From Bacteroidota bacterium (GTDB taxonomy: Bacteria; Bacteroidota; Bacteroidia; Chitinophagales; Saprospiraceae), in NCBI GenBank assembly GCA_963169325.1, contig CAUJEY010000246.1:1-64000 (forward strand): a stretch of 64,000 bases of DNA. Reading direction: 5' to 3'. The position numbers and the translations under genes are program-made. The notes under the pieces were generated by a model that was not told the DNA's origin, ran no database searches, and saw nothing but the letters and a program-made list of their open reading frames with translations. This document shows, piece by piece, positions 55,184-64,000 of this stretch (its first letter is position 1; each line of letters opens with the position of its first letter).

Positions 55184-55501
55184 CTATAAATTTTTCGTTG
55201 AATCCGAACCCGAGTCTCCTTGCCCGTCGGGTGCGTTGTCCCGGCTTTTTTGTTCGCCCGGATGGCAATCGCCATCCCGGAAACCATGGCCGTGGCGCCT
55301 CATTTCGCATCCGTGGCCATCGCTGCGATACTGGTGTCCGTGGTGATTAAAGTGCCGGGGGCCGACGAAGGCCATCAGGCTGCCAAAAGTTATGGCTGCG
55401 GCAGCAAAGCCAATGAGGAATCTGTTCCTTCTTTCCATTATGGTAGTGATTATTGAATGATGAAAGGTGATGCGGAATTCAGGCGGCGCTTTTGGAGCCA
55501 C
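55184..55501 (-). CDS. Small His-rich secreted/membrane protein
   Basis: MERRNRFLIGFAAAAITFGSLMAF signal-like segment then HFNHHGHQYRSDGHGCEMRRHGHGF. Confidence 0.55.
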   Translation of the reverse strand: MAPKAPPEFRITFHHSIITTIMERRNRFLIGFAAAAITFGSLMAFVGPRHFNHHGHQYRSDGHGCEMRRHGHGFRDGDCHPGEQKSRDNAPDGQGDSGSDSTKNL

Positions 55502-55522
55502 CGCCGGAATGTTCGCTATGGT

Positions 55523-55834
55523 TTATGCCTTGGTTTCGGTGGTGTTTGTATCGGTTTGGGGCCGCTCCCGCTGGTTGTAACCACCGCAACGGTGCTGAAA
55601 CCGGGTTTTGAAAACGTTGTACTCCTCATCATTCATGTTCCGGATTTGATCGGCAAACGCCAGACGATAAGCGCCGGGGCCACCGGGGCCGAAGCGCCTG
55701 CGTCCGAAAAGGCGAAACAGCGCGCCCATGATCAGAAAAAAGAACATGACTTTGAGTAAAAAGAAAGGCATTAAAAAAGTAAGCGCCCCAAAAAGAACAC
55801 CCAATACAACCGGTTTTAAAATGGACCGTCTCAT
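55523..55834 (-). CDS. Small membrane protein with NMNDEEYxxFKxxFQHRC C-terminus
   Basis: Hydrophobic N-terminus; C-terminal motif shared with 56058-56390. Confidence 0.65.
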   Translation of the reverse strand: MRRSILKPVVLGVLFGALTFLMPFFLLKVMFFFLIMGALFRLFGRRRFGPGGPGAYRLAFADQIRNMNDEEYNVFKTRFQHRCGGYNQRERPQTDTNTTETKA

Positions 55835-55998
55835 GATAAATTGAATTTTTTATAGTTGAAAAATACTGGTTTGATCAGGAAGACGGCGCGACGTATTTTT
55901 TACTTTAAAGTTTTTTACTTTTTTTTCACGGCGCCGTTTCCCGATTTGATGAGGAAGACGCGGCAGCCGTTTTTTTACTTTAAAATTTTTTAAAAAAA

Positions 55999-56040
55999 TA
56001 AAAAACGGCCACCAACCAGGCAGTTGGTGACCGTTTTTTA
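55999..56040 (-). terminator. Intrinsic, probably bidirectional terminator hairpin
   Basis: TAAAAAACGGCCACCAAC-caggca-GTTGGTGACCGTTTTTTA; just past the stop of the 56058-56390 gene. Confidence 0.88.
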
Positions 56041-56057
56041 ATAAAAAAGGAATACAC

Positions 56058-56390
56058 TCAATCTTTCTTACATCGCTCCTGCCATTGTGCCCGGAACGTG
56101 GTGCGCTCTTCGTCGGTCATATTCAAGAATTTATCGCGGAATCCAGGCTGGGCGCCAGGCGGCCGGTATCCCCTTCCACGACCGAAATGAAAGCCGCCGA
56201 ACAAAATCCGGCACAGCACCAGCAACCCCAGAGCCTGCCAATAGGAGATGGTTTTGATACCGGTCACTTCCGGCAGGATGTTGTTCCAGAGCAGCATCAC
56301 CACGGCGCCCATTACCAGTAGCCCTGCAAACATAAAGAGGCCGAAAAACGCTTTTCTTTTGGGCCGGGAAAAGTTATGTGAGTCTTCCAT
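56058..56390 (-). CDS. Small membrane protein, sigma-factor operon
   Basis: Two hydrophobic segments; C-terminal FRDKFLNMTDEERTTFRAQWQERC; adjacent to the ECF sigma gene. Confidence 0.7.
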   Translation of the reverse strand: MEDSHNFSRPKRKAFFGLFMFAGLLVMGAVVMLLWNNILPEVTGIKTISYWQALGLLVLCRILFGGFHFGRGRGYRPPGAQPGFRDKFLNMTDEERTTFRAQWQERCKKD

Positions 56391-56396
56391 TGCGGT

Positions 56397-56948
56397 TCAA
56401 AGTTTTAATTCCTGATATAAATAAGCCAGTTTTTTGCGGAGGTGTTTCACGGCGTAGCCTTTCCGGCTGATGATGGTTTTGAGATTTTCGCCGGTTTGGT
56501 CGGCGATTTCCTGTAAAGTTAAATCTTCCAGTTCGTTCCAGACAAACACCTGTTTTTGATTTTCAGGCAGTTCGTCGAGGGCCGCCAGCAGTTCTTTCCA
56601 AAAAAGATCTTTAAAAAGCGCCAGGTCGGGGTCGTTGGAATCATCCAACAGGAGAATTTCCTTGAACTGAAATTCGCCCTCCTCGTCTTCGTAGCCGTAA
56701 TCGTCCAGCGGGTCCGGTTTTTTTCGGCGGTAGAGGTCGGTTATTTTGTTTCGCGCGACTTGAAAAAGCCAGCCGCTGGCGCTTTCCAGGTCGTCGATAT
56801 TCGTCAGGTTGCTCAGTTGATACCACACGTCCTGCATAATATCTTCGGCATCTTCTTCGCTTTGCACCTTGCCACGCACGAAGCCAAAAAGCCGCTTGCC
56901 ATAGTCGGATACGATGGAAGCAATGTTTCTTTTTTCTTTTTTGGACAT
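56397..56948 (-). CDS. RNA polymerase sigma factor, sigma-70 (ECF) family
   Basis: Start reset to MSKKEKRNIAS; EEDAEDIMQDVWYQL (sigma2), LPENQKQVFVWNELEDLTLQEIADQTGENLKTIISRKGYAVKHLRKKL (sigma4). Confidence 0.93.
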   Translation of the reverse strand: MSKKEKRNIASIVSDYGKRLFGFVRGKVQSEEDAEDIMQDVWYQLSNLTNIDDLESASGWLFQVARNKITDLYRRKKPDPLDDYGYEDEEGEFQFKEILLLDDSNDPDLALFKDLFWKELLAALDELPENQKQVFVWNELEDLTLQEIADQTGENLKTIISRKGYAVKHLRKKLAYLYQELKL

Positions 56949-57041
56949 GGTATGGTGATGTGCGACTGCGAAGGGGCGAAGTTGGGGTAAATTCAAATAA
57001 TTTGTACCAATTTTGACACCGCTTTAAATCATTTTCAGCCC

Positions 57042-57404
57042 ATGTTCGAACACCGCACCCGCCCACTCCTGCCACGTCGCCAGTTTGTAGCCCGCGCGCT
57101 GCGCTACGCCGCTTTTTCAGGGCTGCTCATTTTGATCTCGCTCCTGATCGGCATGATCGGCTACCATACGTGTGCCGGCATTGGTTGGGTCAGCGCATTT
57201 TACAATGCCTCCATGATCCTGACGGGCATGGGGCCGGCTTTGGATATTGATACCTTGCCCCCGGAGCAACAACCCGGGGTGCAAATTTTTGCGGGGTTGT
57301 ACGCGCTGTATAGTGGGGTGGTGTTTCTCGCCGCAACCGGTCTGGTGTTATCGCCTTTGTTGCACCGGTTTTTTCATAAAATGCATTTGGATATTAAAGA
57401 TTGA
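57042..57404 (+). CDS. Small membrane protein
   Basis: Two to three hydrophobic segments; same-strand coupling to 57401. Confidence 0.65.
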   Translation: MFEHRTRPLLPRRQFVARALRYAAFSGLLILISLLIGMIGYHTCAGIGWVSAFYNASMILTGMGPALDIDTLPPEQQPGVQIFAGLYALYSGVVFLAATGLVLSPLLHRFFHKMHLDIKD

Positions 57405-58543
57405 ATACCCTTTTCAACATGCTCCACTTTTTTCTTTTACCGCTGTTTTTTGCCGACCTGTTTCTGCTCCCGGCTTGCCAACGCGATAGTGCGCCGCCTG
57501 CCGCGGCATTTTACTATTGGAAAACCGGCTTTGAAATGGATTCAACCGAAAGGGCGCAACTCGACCGTTTTGCCGCCGGCCAACCAATTTATCTGCGCTT
57601 GTTCGACGTAGATTACAGCGCCGGCTACGGCGGCGCCGTTCCGGTGGGCGAGGTGTCGGAAGCCTCAGGTTTCGACGGCAGGCCGGTGGTGCCCGTCGTT
57701 TTTATTACCAACCGTGTTTTTACCCAACTGAAACCGGCCGACGTGGATAGCCTGGCCGTGAAAATAGCGAAAAAAATAGGCAGCCACCTGAACAACCTCG
57801 CAGAAAATGCCCGGTGGTGGGCAATGGCTCAGGCCGATGAATCCCTCAGATCGCGGCTGGAAGCCTCTCACGATAGCTTTTTCATCGCCTGGAAAGCACA
57901 AAATGTGCCGGAGATTCAACTGGATTGCGACTGGACGGCTTCCACCCGCGACGCTTATTTCCGGCTCTTGCGCACATTCAAAAAACAAACCATCGCTCAA
58001 CATCGTGTCTTGTCCTGTACCATCCGTTTGCACCAGTACCGCGACCGGGCTTCAACGGGCGTGCCGCCGGTCGAACGCGGATTGCTCATGTGCTACAACG
58101 TGGCAAGCCCGCGCGATACGGCTACCCGAAACGCCATATTTGACCTGAAAATAGCCGAAAACTACCTGAAAGATGCAAAAAAATACCCCCTACCACTGGA
58201 TGTAGCCCTGCCGGTATTCAGCTGGGGCGCCTGGTTTCGCGACGGTGAATTCAGGGGGCTCCTGTCCGCCTGGGACGACGTTACGCCCAGTGATACGAGT
58301 TGTTTCACAGCCCTGCCGCAAGCGTGCTACCGGCTGCGTCGCGATACGGTTTGGGGCAACAATTACCTGCGGGAGGGCGATGTCGTCCGATTGGATATGC
58401 CCTCGGAACAGGAATTAATTGCGGCGCCCGCACTGTTGAAACGGCTGGTGCGGCCCGGTGGACGGGTGCTGTTTTTTGATTGGGACACCAAAAAAATAGA
58501 ACAATATGAAAGGCTTATACCCAAAATTATGGCTGGCTTTTAG
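57401..58543 (+). CDS. Hypothetical lipoprotein (380 aa)
   Basis: N-terminal FLLPACQRD lipobox-like; ATGA overlap with the upstream gene; no recognised family. Confidence 0.7.
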   Translation: MNTLFNMLHFFLLPLFFADLFLLPACQRDSAPPAAAFYYWKTGFEMDSTERAQLDRFAAGQPIYLRLFDVDYSAGYGGAVPVGEVSEASGFDGRPVVPVVFITNRVFTQLKPADVDSLAVKIAKKIGSHLNNLAENARWWAMAQADESLRSRLEASHDSFFIAWKAQNVPEIQLDCDWTASTRDAYFRLLRTFKKQTIAQHRVLSCTIRLHQYRDRASTGVPPVERGLLMCYNVASPRDTATRNAIFDLKIAENYLKDAKKYPLPLDVALPVFSWGAWFRDGEFRGLLSAWDDVTPSDTSCFTALPQACYRLRRDTVWGNNYLREGDVVRLDMPSEQELIAAPALLKRLVRPGGRVLFFDWDTKKIEQYERLIPKIMAGF

Positions 58544-61007
58544 TTTGGTGGTTTTGGCCGTCAGCCCTTGCAACAGGATAGATTCCTGTATTAGTTATCC
58601 GGAATGGTACGACACCCGTATGGTGTTTTTCAACCCCGAACTCGGCGAAGACGATACCGGCTTGCGTCCTTTTTTTTATTCTGCCAAACTGTTTTTCCCA
58701 AACGACTACGATGGATTCACTCAAGAAGGCCGGTCGAACACGGAAAATGACTACCACCGCAATTGCCGCGAGTGGCAACAATACCTGGGGACACGGGTTG
58801 ATCCGGATGATATCTTTCAGGTCATTTATGGCACGGATGCCGACGCTTTTGTAACCGCCCTGGCTACGCAATCCCTGGCCGATGTTTTTCCCGGCAATAC
58901 CTTTATAAAAGTCCTGTCGCAACCGCGCCACCGGGCGGCATTAGACTACCTTGGTTTTGCTAAAAGACTTGAATTTCAGCAGTTTACCTATTTCAACGAC
59001 CCCTGGAGCGACGATTATAGGTATTCCTGGCAACGCGATTCTACCGGGCTGTCTCAACTGGCCGCTGAAGCCCAAAGTAAATTAGCCGCAGCGCCCGATC
59101 CATTTATGCGGAAACGTTGGGCGTATCAGGTGATCACTACCGGTTATTATGCACCGGAAAAGGTATCGCGTGACACCTTGCAGCGCATTTTTTCCCACCA
59201 CTTCGACACGCAGCACGATACCACTGTCCTGATGCCCTGGGCATTGCTCAAGATTGCCGAAATGAATCCCAACCACCTGGAGGCCAATTACCAATTTGCC
59301 CGGGTTTTCGACAAATGCCAGAGCAAACGGATACGGGCCATGCAGTTGTTTCAACCGGCATCGGCAGACGCTGCATTACGGTATGCCAAAAAGCCGGAAG
59401 AAAAGGCCGCTATATTCACCATCCGCGCCATACAAAACCCCGGTCGCGGGCTTGCCGATCTGCAACAGATCGCGCGTATTTGCCCCACGAGCCCTTATTT
59501 GCCCCTGCTCATTACCCGCGAAATCAATAAAGTGGAGGATTGGCTACTCACGGCGCGCTTGTCGGGTTTGGCCCCCTGGGTATCTTTTGCACCCGATTTC
59601 GACTGGGATGAAAACTACGACCGCAAGATAAGTCGCTGGCGTCGCATCAATGCGCAAAAAGACCGCGTGTATGTGGAGCAATTGCGGCAATTCCTGGAAA
59701 ACTGCGCCAAGCGCAACCGGCGCAACACGGCTTTGTTGCCCTTGTTGCAATTAGCCGTATCGCACCTGTATTTTATTGAAAATCAATACACTGAATCCTG
59801 GAACATCCTGCAACAGGTAAAGCCGGGGAGGGATAAACGCCTGCAATTGCAAAAACAAATACAGGAACTGCTCCTGCTTCCGCACCGGCGGGATGTAACC
59901 CGGGCGGCCACCCAAACGGCCCTGGCCCGGCGTTTAGAAAATGTGCGGCATAACGCCGGATTACTGACCGAACCGGCTATCCAATTGGGGCGTATTTACC
60001 TGGCGCTGAGCCACGCTTTTTTTAATAAAAAAGATATGGTCACGGCGGGCCTGCTGTTCGGGCGCGGCGCCCTCACTACGGCCTCCCGGAATGAACATTG
60101 GTGGGGTGGCGTCGGCGCCGCAGGATTTTACGATAACCTGGCTACCATAAACGATTTGGAACGCCTTGAACGGCTGTTGGATAAAAAGCAAAAGACAACG
60201 TTCGAACAATTTATAACCGGCCCGTTTGAACCCATCGAAGTGAGCGAGGACCCGTCGGAATGGAACTATTTTATAGAAGACAGTCAAAACCATTCTCCGG
60301 TGCCCGGCCGCGATCAACTGTATGAATTGAAAGGGACTTTCGCTTTTCGCGACGGCGATTTGATACGGGCCAATCGCGCGTTTGCGCAAATAGACACGGC
60401 CTACTGGGGCAGCGGCTGGGACGAAGATTATTGCGGCTCGGTCGACCTGATTGCGGCCGACACCGTTGCGCCGCTTCCGAACAATACTAAAGCGCGTTTC
60501 GTGAAAAAAATGCTCGATCTGGAAACGGAAGCAGCCCGAAACCCTGCAAAACGCGCCCTGAACTATTACCTGCTCGGCAATGCCTGGTTTCAGTGTTCCT
60601 ATTGGGGCCGTGCTTCTGGCATGTTTGCTGCCGGAAAAAGTACCGACGATACCGACCGGCCCGACCCTTACCAACGCGGCCCGACCTATCTTTCCAGCCA
60701 ACCCGACCCAGCGCGCTACGGCGCAGTGTATTACCGCTGCCGCCGCGCTGCCCGTTTTTACCAGCGCGCATTGGATCAACACCCCGATCCCGAACTGGCC
60801 GCACGCGCTTTCTACATGCTGGCTGAGTGCGACCGCCGCGACCGCTGGATGACCGCGCGGCGACTGGGCGAAAGCAGCCGTGTGCAGGAAGGCGATGTGG
60901 CCTCCCCTCTTTTCCGGACATGGGCGAAACGATATGGGAAGACTTCCGTGTATCGGGAGCGTGTGGAGCGTTGTCCGGGGTTAAGGGCGTATTTGGGGTT
61001 GGAGTGA
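58506..61007 (+). CDS. Hypothetical secreted helical-repeat protein (833 aa)
   Basis: Signal-like N-terminus; alpha-helical repeat composition; overlaps the previous gene by 38 nt. Confidence 0.75.
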   Translation: MKGLYPKLWLAFSLVVLAVSPCNRIDSCISYPEWYDTRMVFFNPELGEDDTGLRPFFYSAKLFFPNDYDGFTQEGRSNTENDYHRNCREWQQYLGTRVDPDDIFQVIYGTDADAFVTALATQSLADVFPGNTFIKVLSQPRHRAALDYLGFAKRLEFQQFTYFNDPWSDDYRYSWQRDSTGLSQLAAEAQSKLAAAPDPFMRKRWAYQVITTGYYAPEKVSRDTLQRIFSHHFDTQHDTTVLMPWALLKIAEMNPNHLEANYQFARVFDKCQSKRIRAMQLFQPASADAALRYAKKPEEKAAIFTIRAIQNPGRGLADLQQIARICPTSPYLPLLITREINKVEDWLLTARLSGLAPWVSFAPDFDWDENYDRKISRWRRINAQKDRVYVEQLRQFLENCAKRNRRNTALLPLLQLAVSHLYFIENQYTESWNILQQVKPGRDKRLQLQKQIQELLLLPHRRDVTRAATQTALARRLENVRHNAGLLTEPAIQLGRIYLALSHAFFNKKDMVTAGLLFGRGALTTASRNEHWWGGVGAAGFYDNLATINDLERLERLLDKKQKTTFEQFITGPFEPIEVSEDPSEWNYFIEDSQNHSPVPGRDQLYELKGTFAFRDGDLIRANRAFAQIDTAYWGSGWDEDYCGSVDLIAADTVAPLPNNTKARFVKKMLDLETEAARNPAKRALNYYLLGNAWFQCSYWGRASGMFAAGKSTDDTDRPDPYQRGPTYLSSQPDPARYGAVYYRCRRAARFYQRALDQHPDPELAARAFYMLAECDRRDRWMTARRLGESSRVQEGDVASPLFRTWAKRYGKTSVYRERVERCPGLRAYLGLE

Positions 61008-61042
61008 GCTTATATTCACTCCTGTTATTCCTTTTCAAAAAA

Positions 61043-61507
61043 TTAGCGTTTACCCAACAGTTGAGTCAACTGCTCCGCATCGGCCAGGTCTTGCGGACGG
61101 CCTGCATCGATTTTAGCCTTAATGAGGTCTTCAGCACCGATAAAATTGACGGTAATCCCGTCTGCCTCGACCTGTGTTTTCCGGGCAAAGCATGTTTCAA
61201 AGGATGCGCCCTCCAGATCGGACAGAATGTCAATCCGGTAAGGTTCTTGACCAAGTTGAACAACATTGCTGGGATTTGAAAAATCTGCCTCGGATAAGCC
61301 TAACGATCCAAAGCCAAAAGCGTTTAAGGCGCTCAGTAAACGGTGGATGTTATCCTTCTCCAGCCAAATCCAGAAATCGATGTCTTTCGTGTATCGTGGA
61401 TAGCCGTGAAAATTGACGGCATATCCGCCGATAATGAGGTATTTAACCCCGTTGGCGTTCAACAACTCTATAAACTCTTTGAAGTCTCTGTTGAGTACCA
61501 TAAACAT
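61043..61507 (-). CDS. Nucleotidyltransferase (AbiEii/MNT-like)
   Basis: YLIIGGYAVNFHGYPRYTKDIDFWIWLEKDN matches GG-x-A-x10-D-x-D of NTases. Confidence 0.88.
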   Translation of the reverse strand: MFMVLNRDFKEFIELLNANGVKYLIIGGYAVNFHGYPRYTKDIDFWIWLEKDNIHRLLSALNAFGFGSLGLSEADFSNPSNVVQLGQEPYRIDILSDLEGASFETCFARKTQVEADGITVNFIGAEDLIKAKIDAGRPQDLADAEQLTQLLGKR

Positions 61508-61631
61508 GTTGATTGACTTCCTGACGGATTTTTTCCAATTCTTGCAGGCGTTGCACGAAGGACAGGCTCAACCAGTACAGTAGGTTACTGTTATCCTGTC
61601 CTTTTTTGACTATCTTGACTACCTTTTGCAT
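61443..61631 (-). CDS. Small protein (62 aa) overlapping and preceding the nucleotidyltransferase
   Basis: YWLSLSFVQRLQELEKIRQEVNQHVYG; out-of-frame overlap of 65 nt with the NTase gene. Confidence 0.7.
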   Translation of the reverse strand: MQKVVKIVKKGQDNSNLLYWLSLSFVQRLQELEKIRQEVNQHVYGTQQRLQRVYRVVERQRG

Positions 61632-61781
61632 AATGACCTCAAAGATACTAATTTATCTTAATTCCGATTGCGCCGTATCAGCGCACCCAGAATTACCTTA
61701 CGGACAGTTGGCGACAATTTCTTAAAATGCCCCCCCGCACCTTTGTATTCCGGCAGCCAAAACCTCTGCCTATATACCCTC

Positions 61782-63482
61782 ATGAAGAAAACACTACTTT
61801 TCCTGCCTGCCCTTTTGCTGTATGTTTTACCTGCTGCAGCCCAACGCCCCGGCGATTACCAGTTTCAGTTTCAATTTGAAAATACCTTAAGTGAATGGGT
61901 ACCGGCTTACGACGGTATCTGGTACGGAGCGGGCTGGTCCGTTTCGTATCCCGGCTATCCGATGGGCGTTCCTTTCGTGGTAAAATGGGATGCCAAAAAC
62001 GACAGTTTGCTCTGGACCCAAAATGTGCCCATGCCGTTGGCAGAAGATGTGTGGGATGTTGCCTTGCTGCCTGCTGTTGATGGCGGCGTGTACGTCGGCG
62101 CGGCGTTCGATGGTTGTGACTACGGTACCCCCGACGGGCTGGCCAGACTCGATACCGATGGCAATATTTTGTGGAGTAAAGCAACCCCGCAAAACACAGG
62201 CTGGAGTTCGAAAATATGGCTCTTGCCTTATCCCGACGGGCATCTGCTCTATCAAACGGACCACTATCAAATCGAATACGATGCAGATGGCCAGGTTGAA
62301 TGGACTGATGTTTCTTCGTTTAAATGGAACGGCATCGCATCGCGCCAGGACGGCGGATACCTCGTGTACGGAGATCAGAAAACAGGGACTACCGACTTGT
62401 TGCTCAGTATTGTAGAAAAATCTATCGACGACAATATTTTTCACGCTCTTCAGCTGCCTTCCGGCGATTGGCTTTTACTCGGCGAGCAGCAGTTGTATCG
62501 GATAGCGTCGGATTTTTCCGTGCAGCTACAGAAACCGGTAGGGGCAGTAAAACCCTGGTCCAAAATCGTGGAAGCCGGCGGCGATTACTGGATGACGGGA
62601 GCAGATGCGAACGGTACGGGCTTGCTCCAGCGTATCGATACGGCAACGCTCGACGTACTGTCTACCCACCACTTCGGGCAGAATTATCGCGTCACATCGG
62701 CCCTGCATGCCCCGGGCGACAGCCTGTTGTGGCTCAGCGGCGACGGCAATTTCGACCGGAACCAAACGGTTTTTCTGAAATCGACACCCAGGATTGATCC
62801 TGTCATTGCCCCTACCCGCTCCCTTGCCCTGGTTGATATCCGGCTGGAAGCACCGCCTAAAGGGTTTTTGCAAAATTGTCAAAATTGGGATGGCGGGAAT
62901 TATGGAATCGATTTCGGACGCGTTTTTGTCACGGTGAAAAACACCGGCGCCGCACCGGTACAAAAATTCAGGGTCAACGGCCATTTTAAACGCTGTTCCT
63001 TTATTTGCACCAGCTATGAACAGATTTCGGAGGAATTTGACCTTACGCTCCTCCCGGGTGATTCGTTGGAATTACTCCTGTTAAATAATTTCGATCTGAA
63101 TGGCCAGCAAAACAACAATGTTTTCAACCTCTGTTTTTGGACCGCCGTGCCCGACGACCGCCTCGATGCCAACCCGGACGACGATCGGTTTTGTAAAACA
63201 TTTTCAGTGCTTGTTTCCGATCAGGAGCCCGTTGTGGCCGCCAACAGCGTCCGGGTATTCCCTAACCCCGCCGCCGGCGATATGACTTTTGTTGTTGAAT
63301 CGCCGGAAGAGGAATACGCCCTTACGCTGACCGACCTCTCCGGACAGGTCGTTTTACAGGAACATTTTTCCGGTTCGGTCTATCAACTGCCGCGCAGGTT
63401 ACTGCCTGCCGGAATTTATTTTTATGAAATTTCGAATCAGCAGGGGCGGCTTGGAGCCGGCAAGGTGGTTTTTATGGAGTAG
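61782..63482 (+). CDS. Secreted protein with T9SS type A C-terminal sorting domain
   Basis: Start reset to MKKTLLFLPALLLYVLPAAAQ; C-terminal VRVFPNPAAGDMTFVVESPEEEYALTLTDLSGQVVLQEHFSG...GIYFYEI. Confidence 0.9.
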   Translation: MKKTLLFLPALLLYVLPAAAQRPGDYQFQFQFENTLSEWVPAYDGIWYGAGWSVSYPGYPMGVPFVVKWDAKNDSLLWTQNVPMPLAEDVWDVALLPAVDGGVYVGAAFDGCDYGTPDGLARLDTDGNILWSKATPQNTGWSSKIWLLPYPDGHLLYQTDHYQIEYDADGQVEWTDVSSFKWNGIASRQDGGYLVYGDQKTGTTDLLLSIVEKSIDDNIFHALQLPSGDWLLLGEQQLYRIASDFSVQLQKPVGAVKPWSKIVEAGGDYWMTGADANGTGLLQRIDTATLDVLSTHHFGQNYRVTSALHAPGDSLLWLSGDGNFDRNQTVFLKSTPRIDPVIAPTRSLALVDIRLEAPPKGFLQNCQNWDGGNYGIDFGRVFVTVKNTGAAPVQKFRVNGHFKRCSFICTSYEQISEEFDLTLLPGDSLELLLLNNFDLNGQQNNNVFNLCFWTAVPDDRLDANPDDDRFCKTFSVLVSDQEPVVAANSVRVFPNPAAGDMTFVVESPEEEYALTLTDLSGQVVLQEHFSGSVYQLPRRLLPAGIYFYEISNQQGRLGAGKVVFME

Positions 63483-63602
63483 TATGTTTTTTAAAACAAA
63501 AAATGTCTAAATTGCCCCCTTAATTGTCGGAATCGCCCCCTGATGTAACTAAAACATGCCATTACCTTTGTTGCATCAATCTTAACATTTAAAACAAAAA
63601 AA

Positions 63603-64000
63603 ATGGCAACTAAAATTTTTGTCAACCTTCCGGTTAAAAATCTCCAAAAATCCATGGATTTTTTCAGCCAACTCGGCTATACCTTCAACGCGCAGTTTAC
63701 CGACGACAAAGCGGCGTGTATGGTGATCAGTGAAGACATTTACAGTATGCTGCTGCTCGAACCTTTTTTTAAAACCTTCACGGCAAAAGAGATTTCCGAT
63801 GCGCATAAAAGTACCGAAGTGCTTATCGCTTTGTCTACCGACAGCCGTGACAACGTGGACGCTATGGTCAACAAAGCCGTGGCCGCCGGCGCCACAGAAA
63901 CGCAGCAGCCGCAAGACCACGGATTTATGTACAGCCGCAGCTTCAATGACCTCGACGGACATATTTGGGAGATACTGTGGATGGATGAAAGCGCGGTAGA
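63603..64000 (+). CDS. VOC family (glyoxalase-like) protein, 3'-truncated by the window
   Basis: MATKIFVNLPVKNLQKSMDFFSQLGYTFNAQFTDDKAACMVIS...GHIWEILWMD; open to the window end, so absent from the ORF track. Confidence 0.92.
   Translation, partial: MATKIFVNLPVKNLQKSMDFFSQLGYTFNAQFTDDKAACMVISEDIYSMLLLEPFFKTFTAKEISDAHKSTEVLIALSTDSRDNVDAMVNKAVAAGATETQQPQDHGFMYSRSFNDLDGHIWEILWMDESAV

Overview
Bacteroidota-type DNA (T9SS C-terminal sorting domains, LytTR regulator, TAnnTTTG-like promoter context), probably Saprospiraceae-like. The taxon is inference. Three blocks dominate. (1) About 10.0-36.8 kb, minus strand: a near-complete extracellular contractile injection system (eCIS; Afp/PVC/AlgoCIS-like). 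It has DUF4255, sheath, two tubes, DUF5908, a LysM-type tube-adaptor, VgrG-like spike, PAAR, gp25, a J-like baseplate protein, a fibre-like protein, an Afp12-like protein, tape measure, two putative cargo proteins and an AAA ATPase, with a LytTR regulator upstream. (2) About 41.1-50.7 kb, plus strand: a clade II-type nitrous-oxide-reductase (nos) locus with a Crp/Fnr regulator, cytochrome c, NosZ, fasciclin protein, a TM-NosL fusion, NosD, NosF, Ric/ScdA and NosY. (3) Mixed housekeeping and accessory genes: a Mla transport operon, ECF sigma with small membrane proteins, an ATP-cone/REase fusion, an NTase cassette and T9SS proteins. The most interesting items are: the eCIS cargo module, where a 2492-aa protein with two DUF4157 domains and a second HExxH protein share the N-terminal motif PFLQRKPS...RPF(I/V)S; a small EAD11-like ORF overlapping the eCIS ATPase; a 43-bp palindrome inside the tape-measure gene; and an unusual set of intergenic short tandem repeats (7-15 bp units) and palindromic MITE-like elements, with some repeat words recurring at distant gaps. 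All family calls come from reading the translations by eye; no HMM or database search was run.
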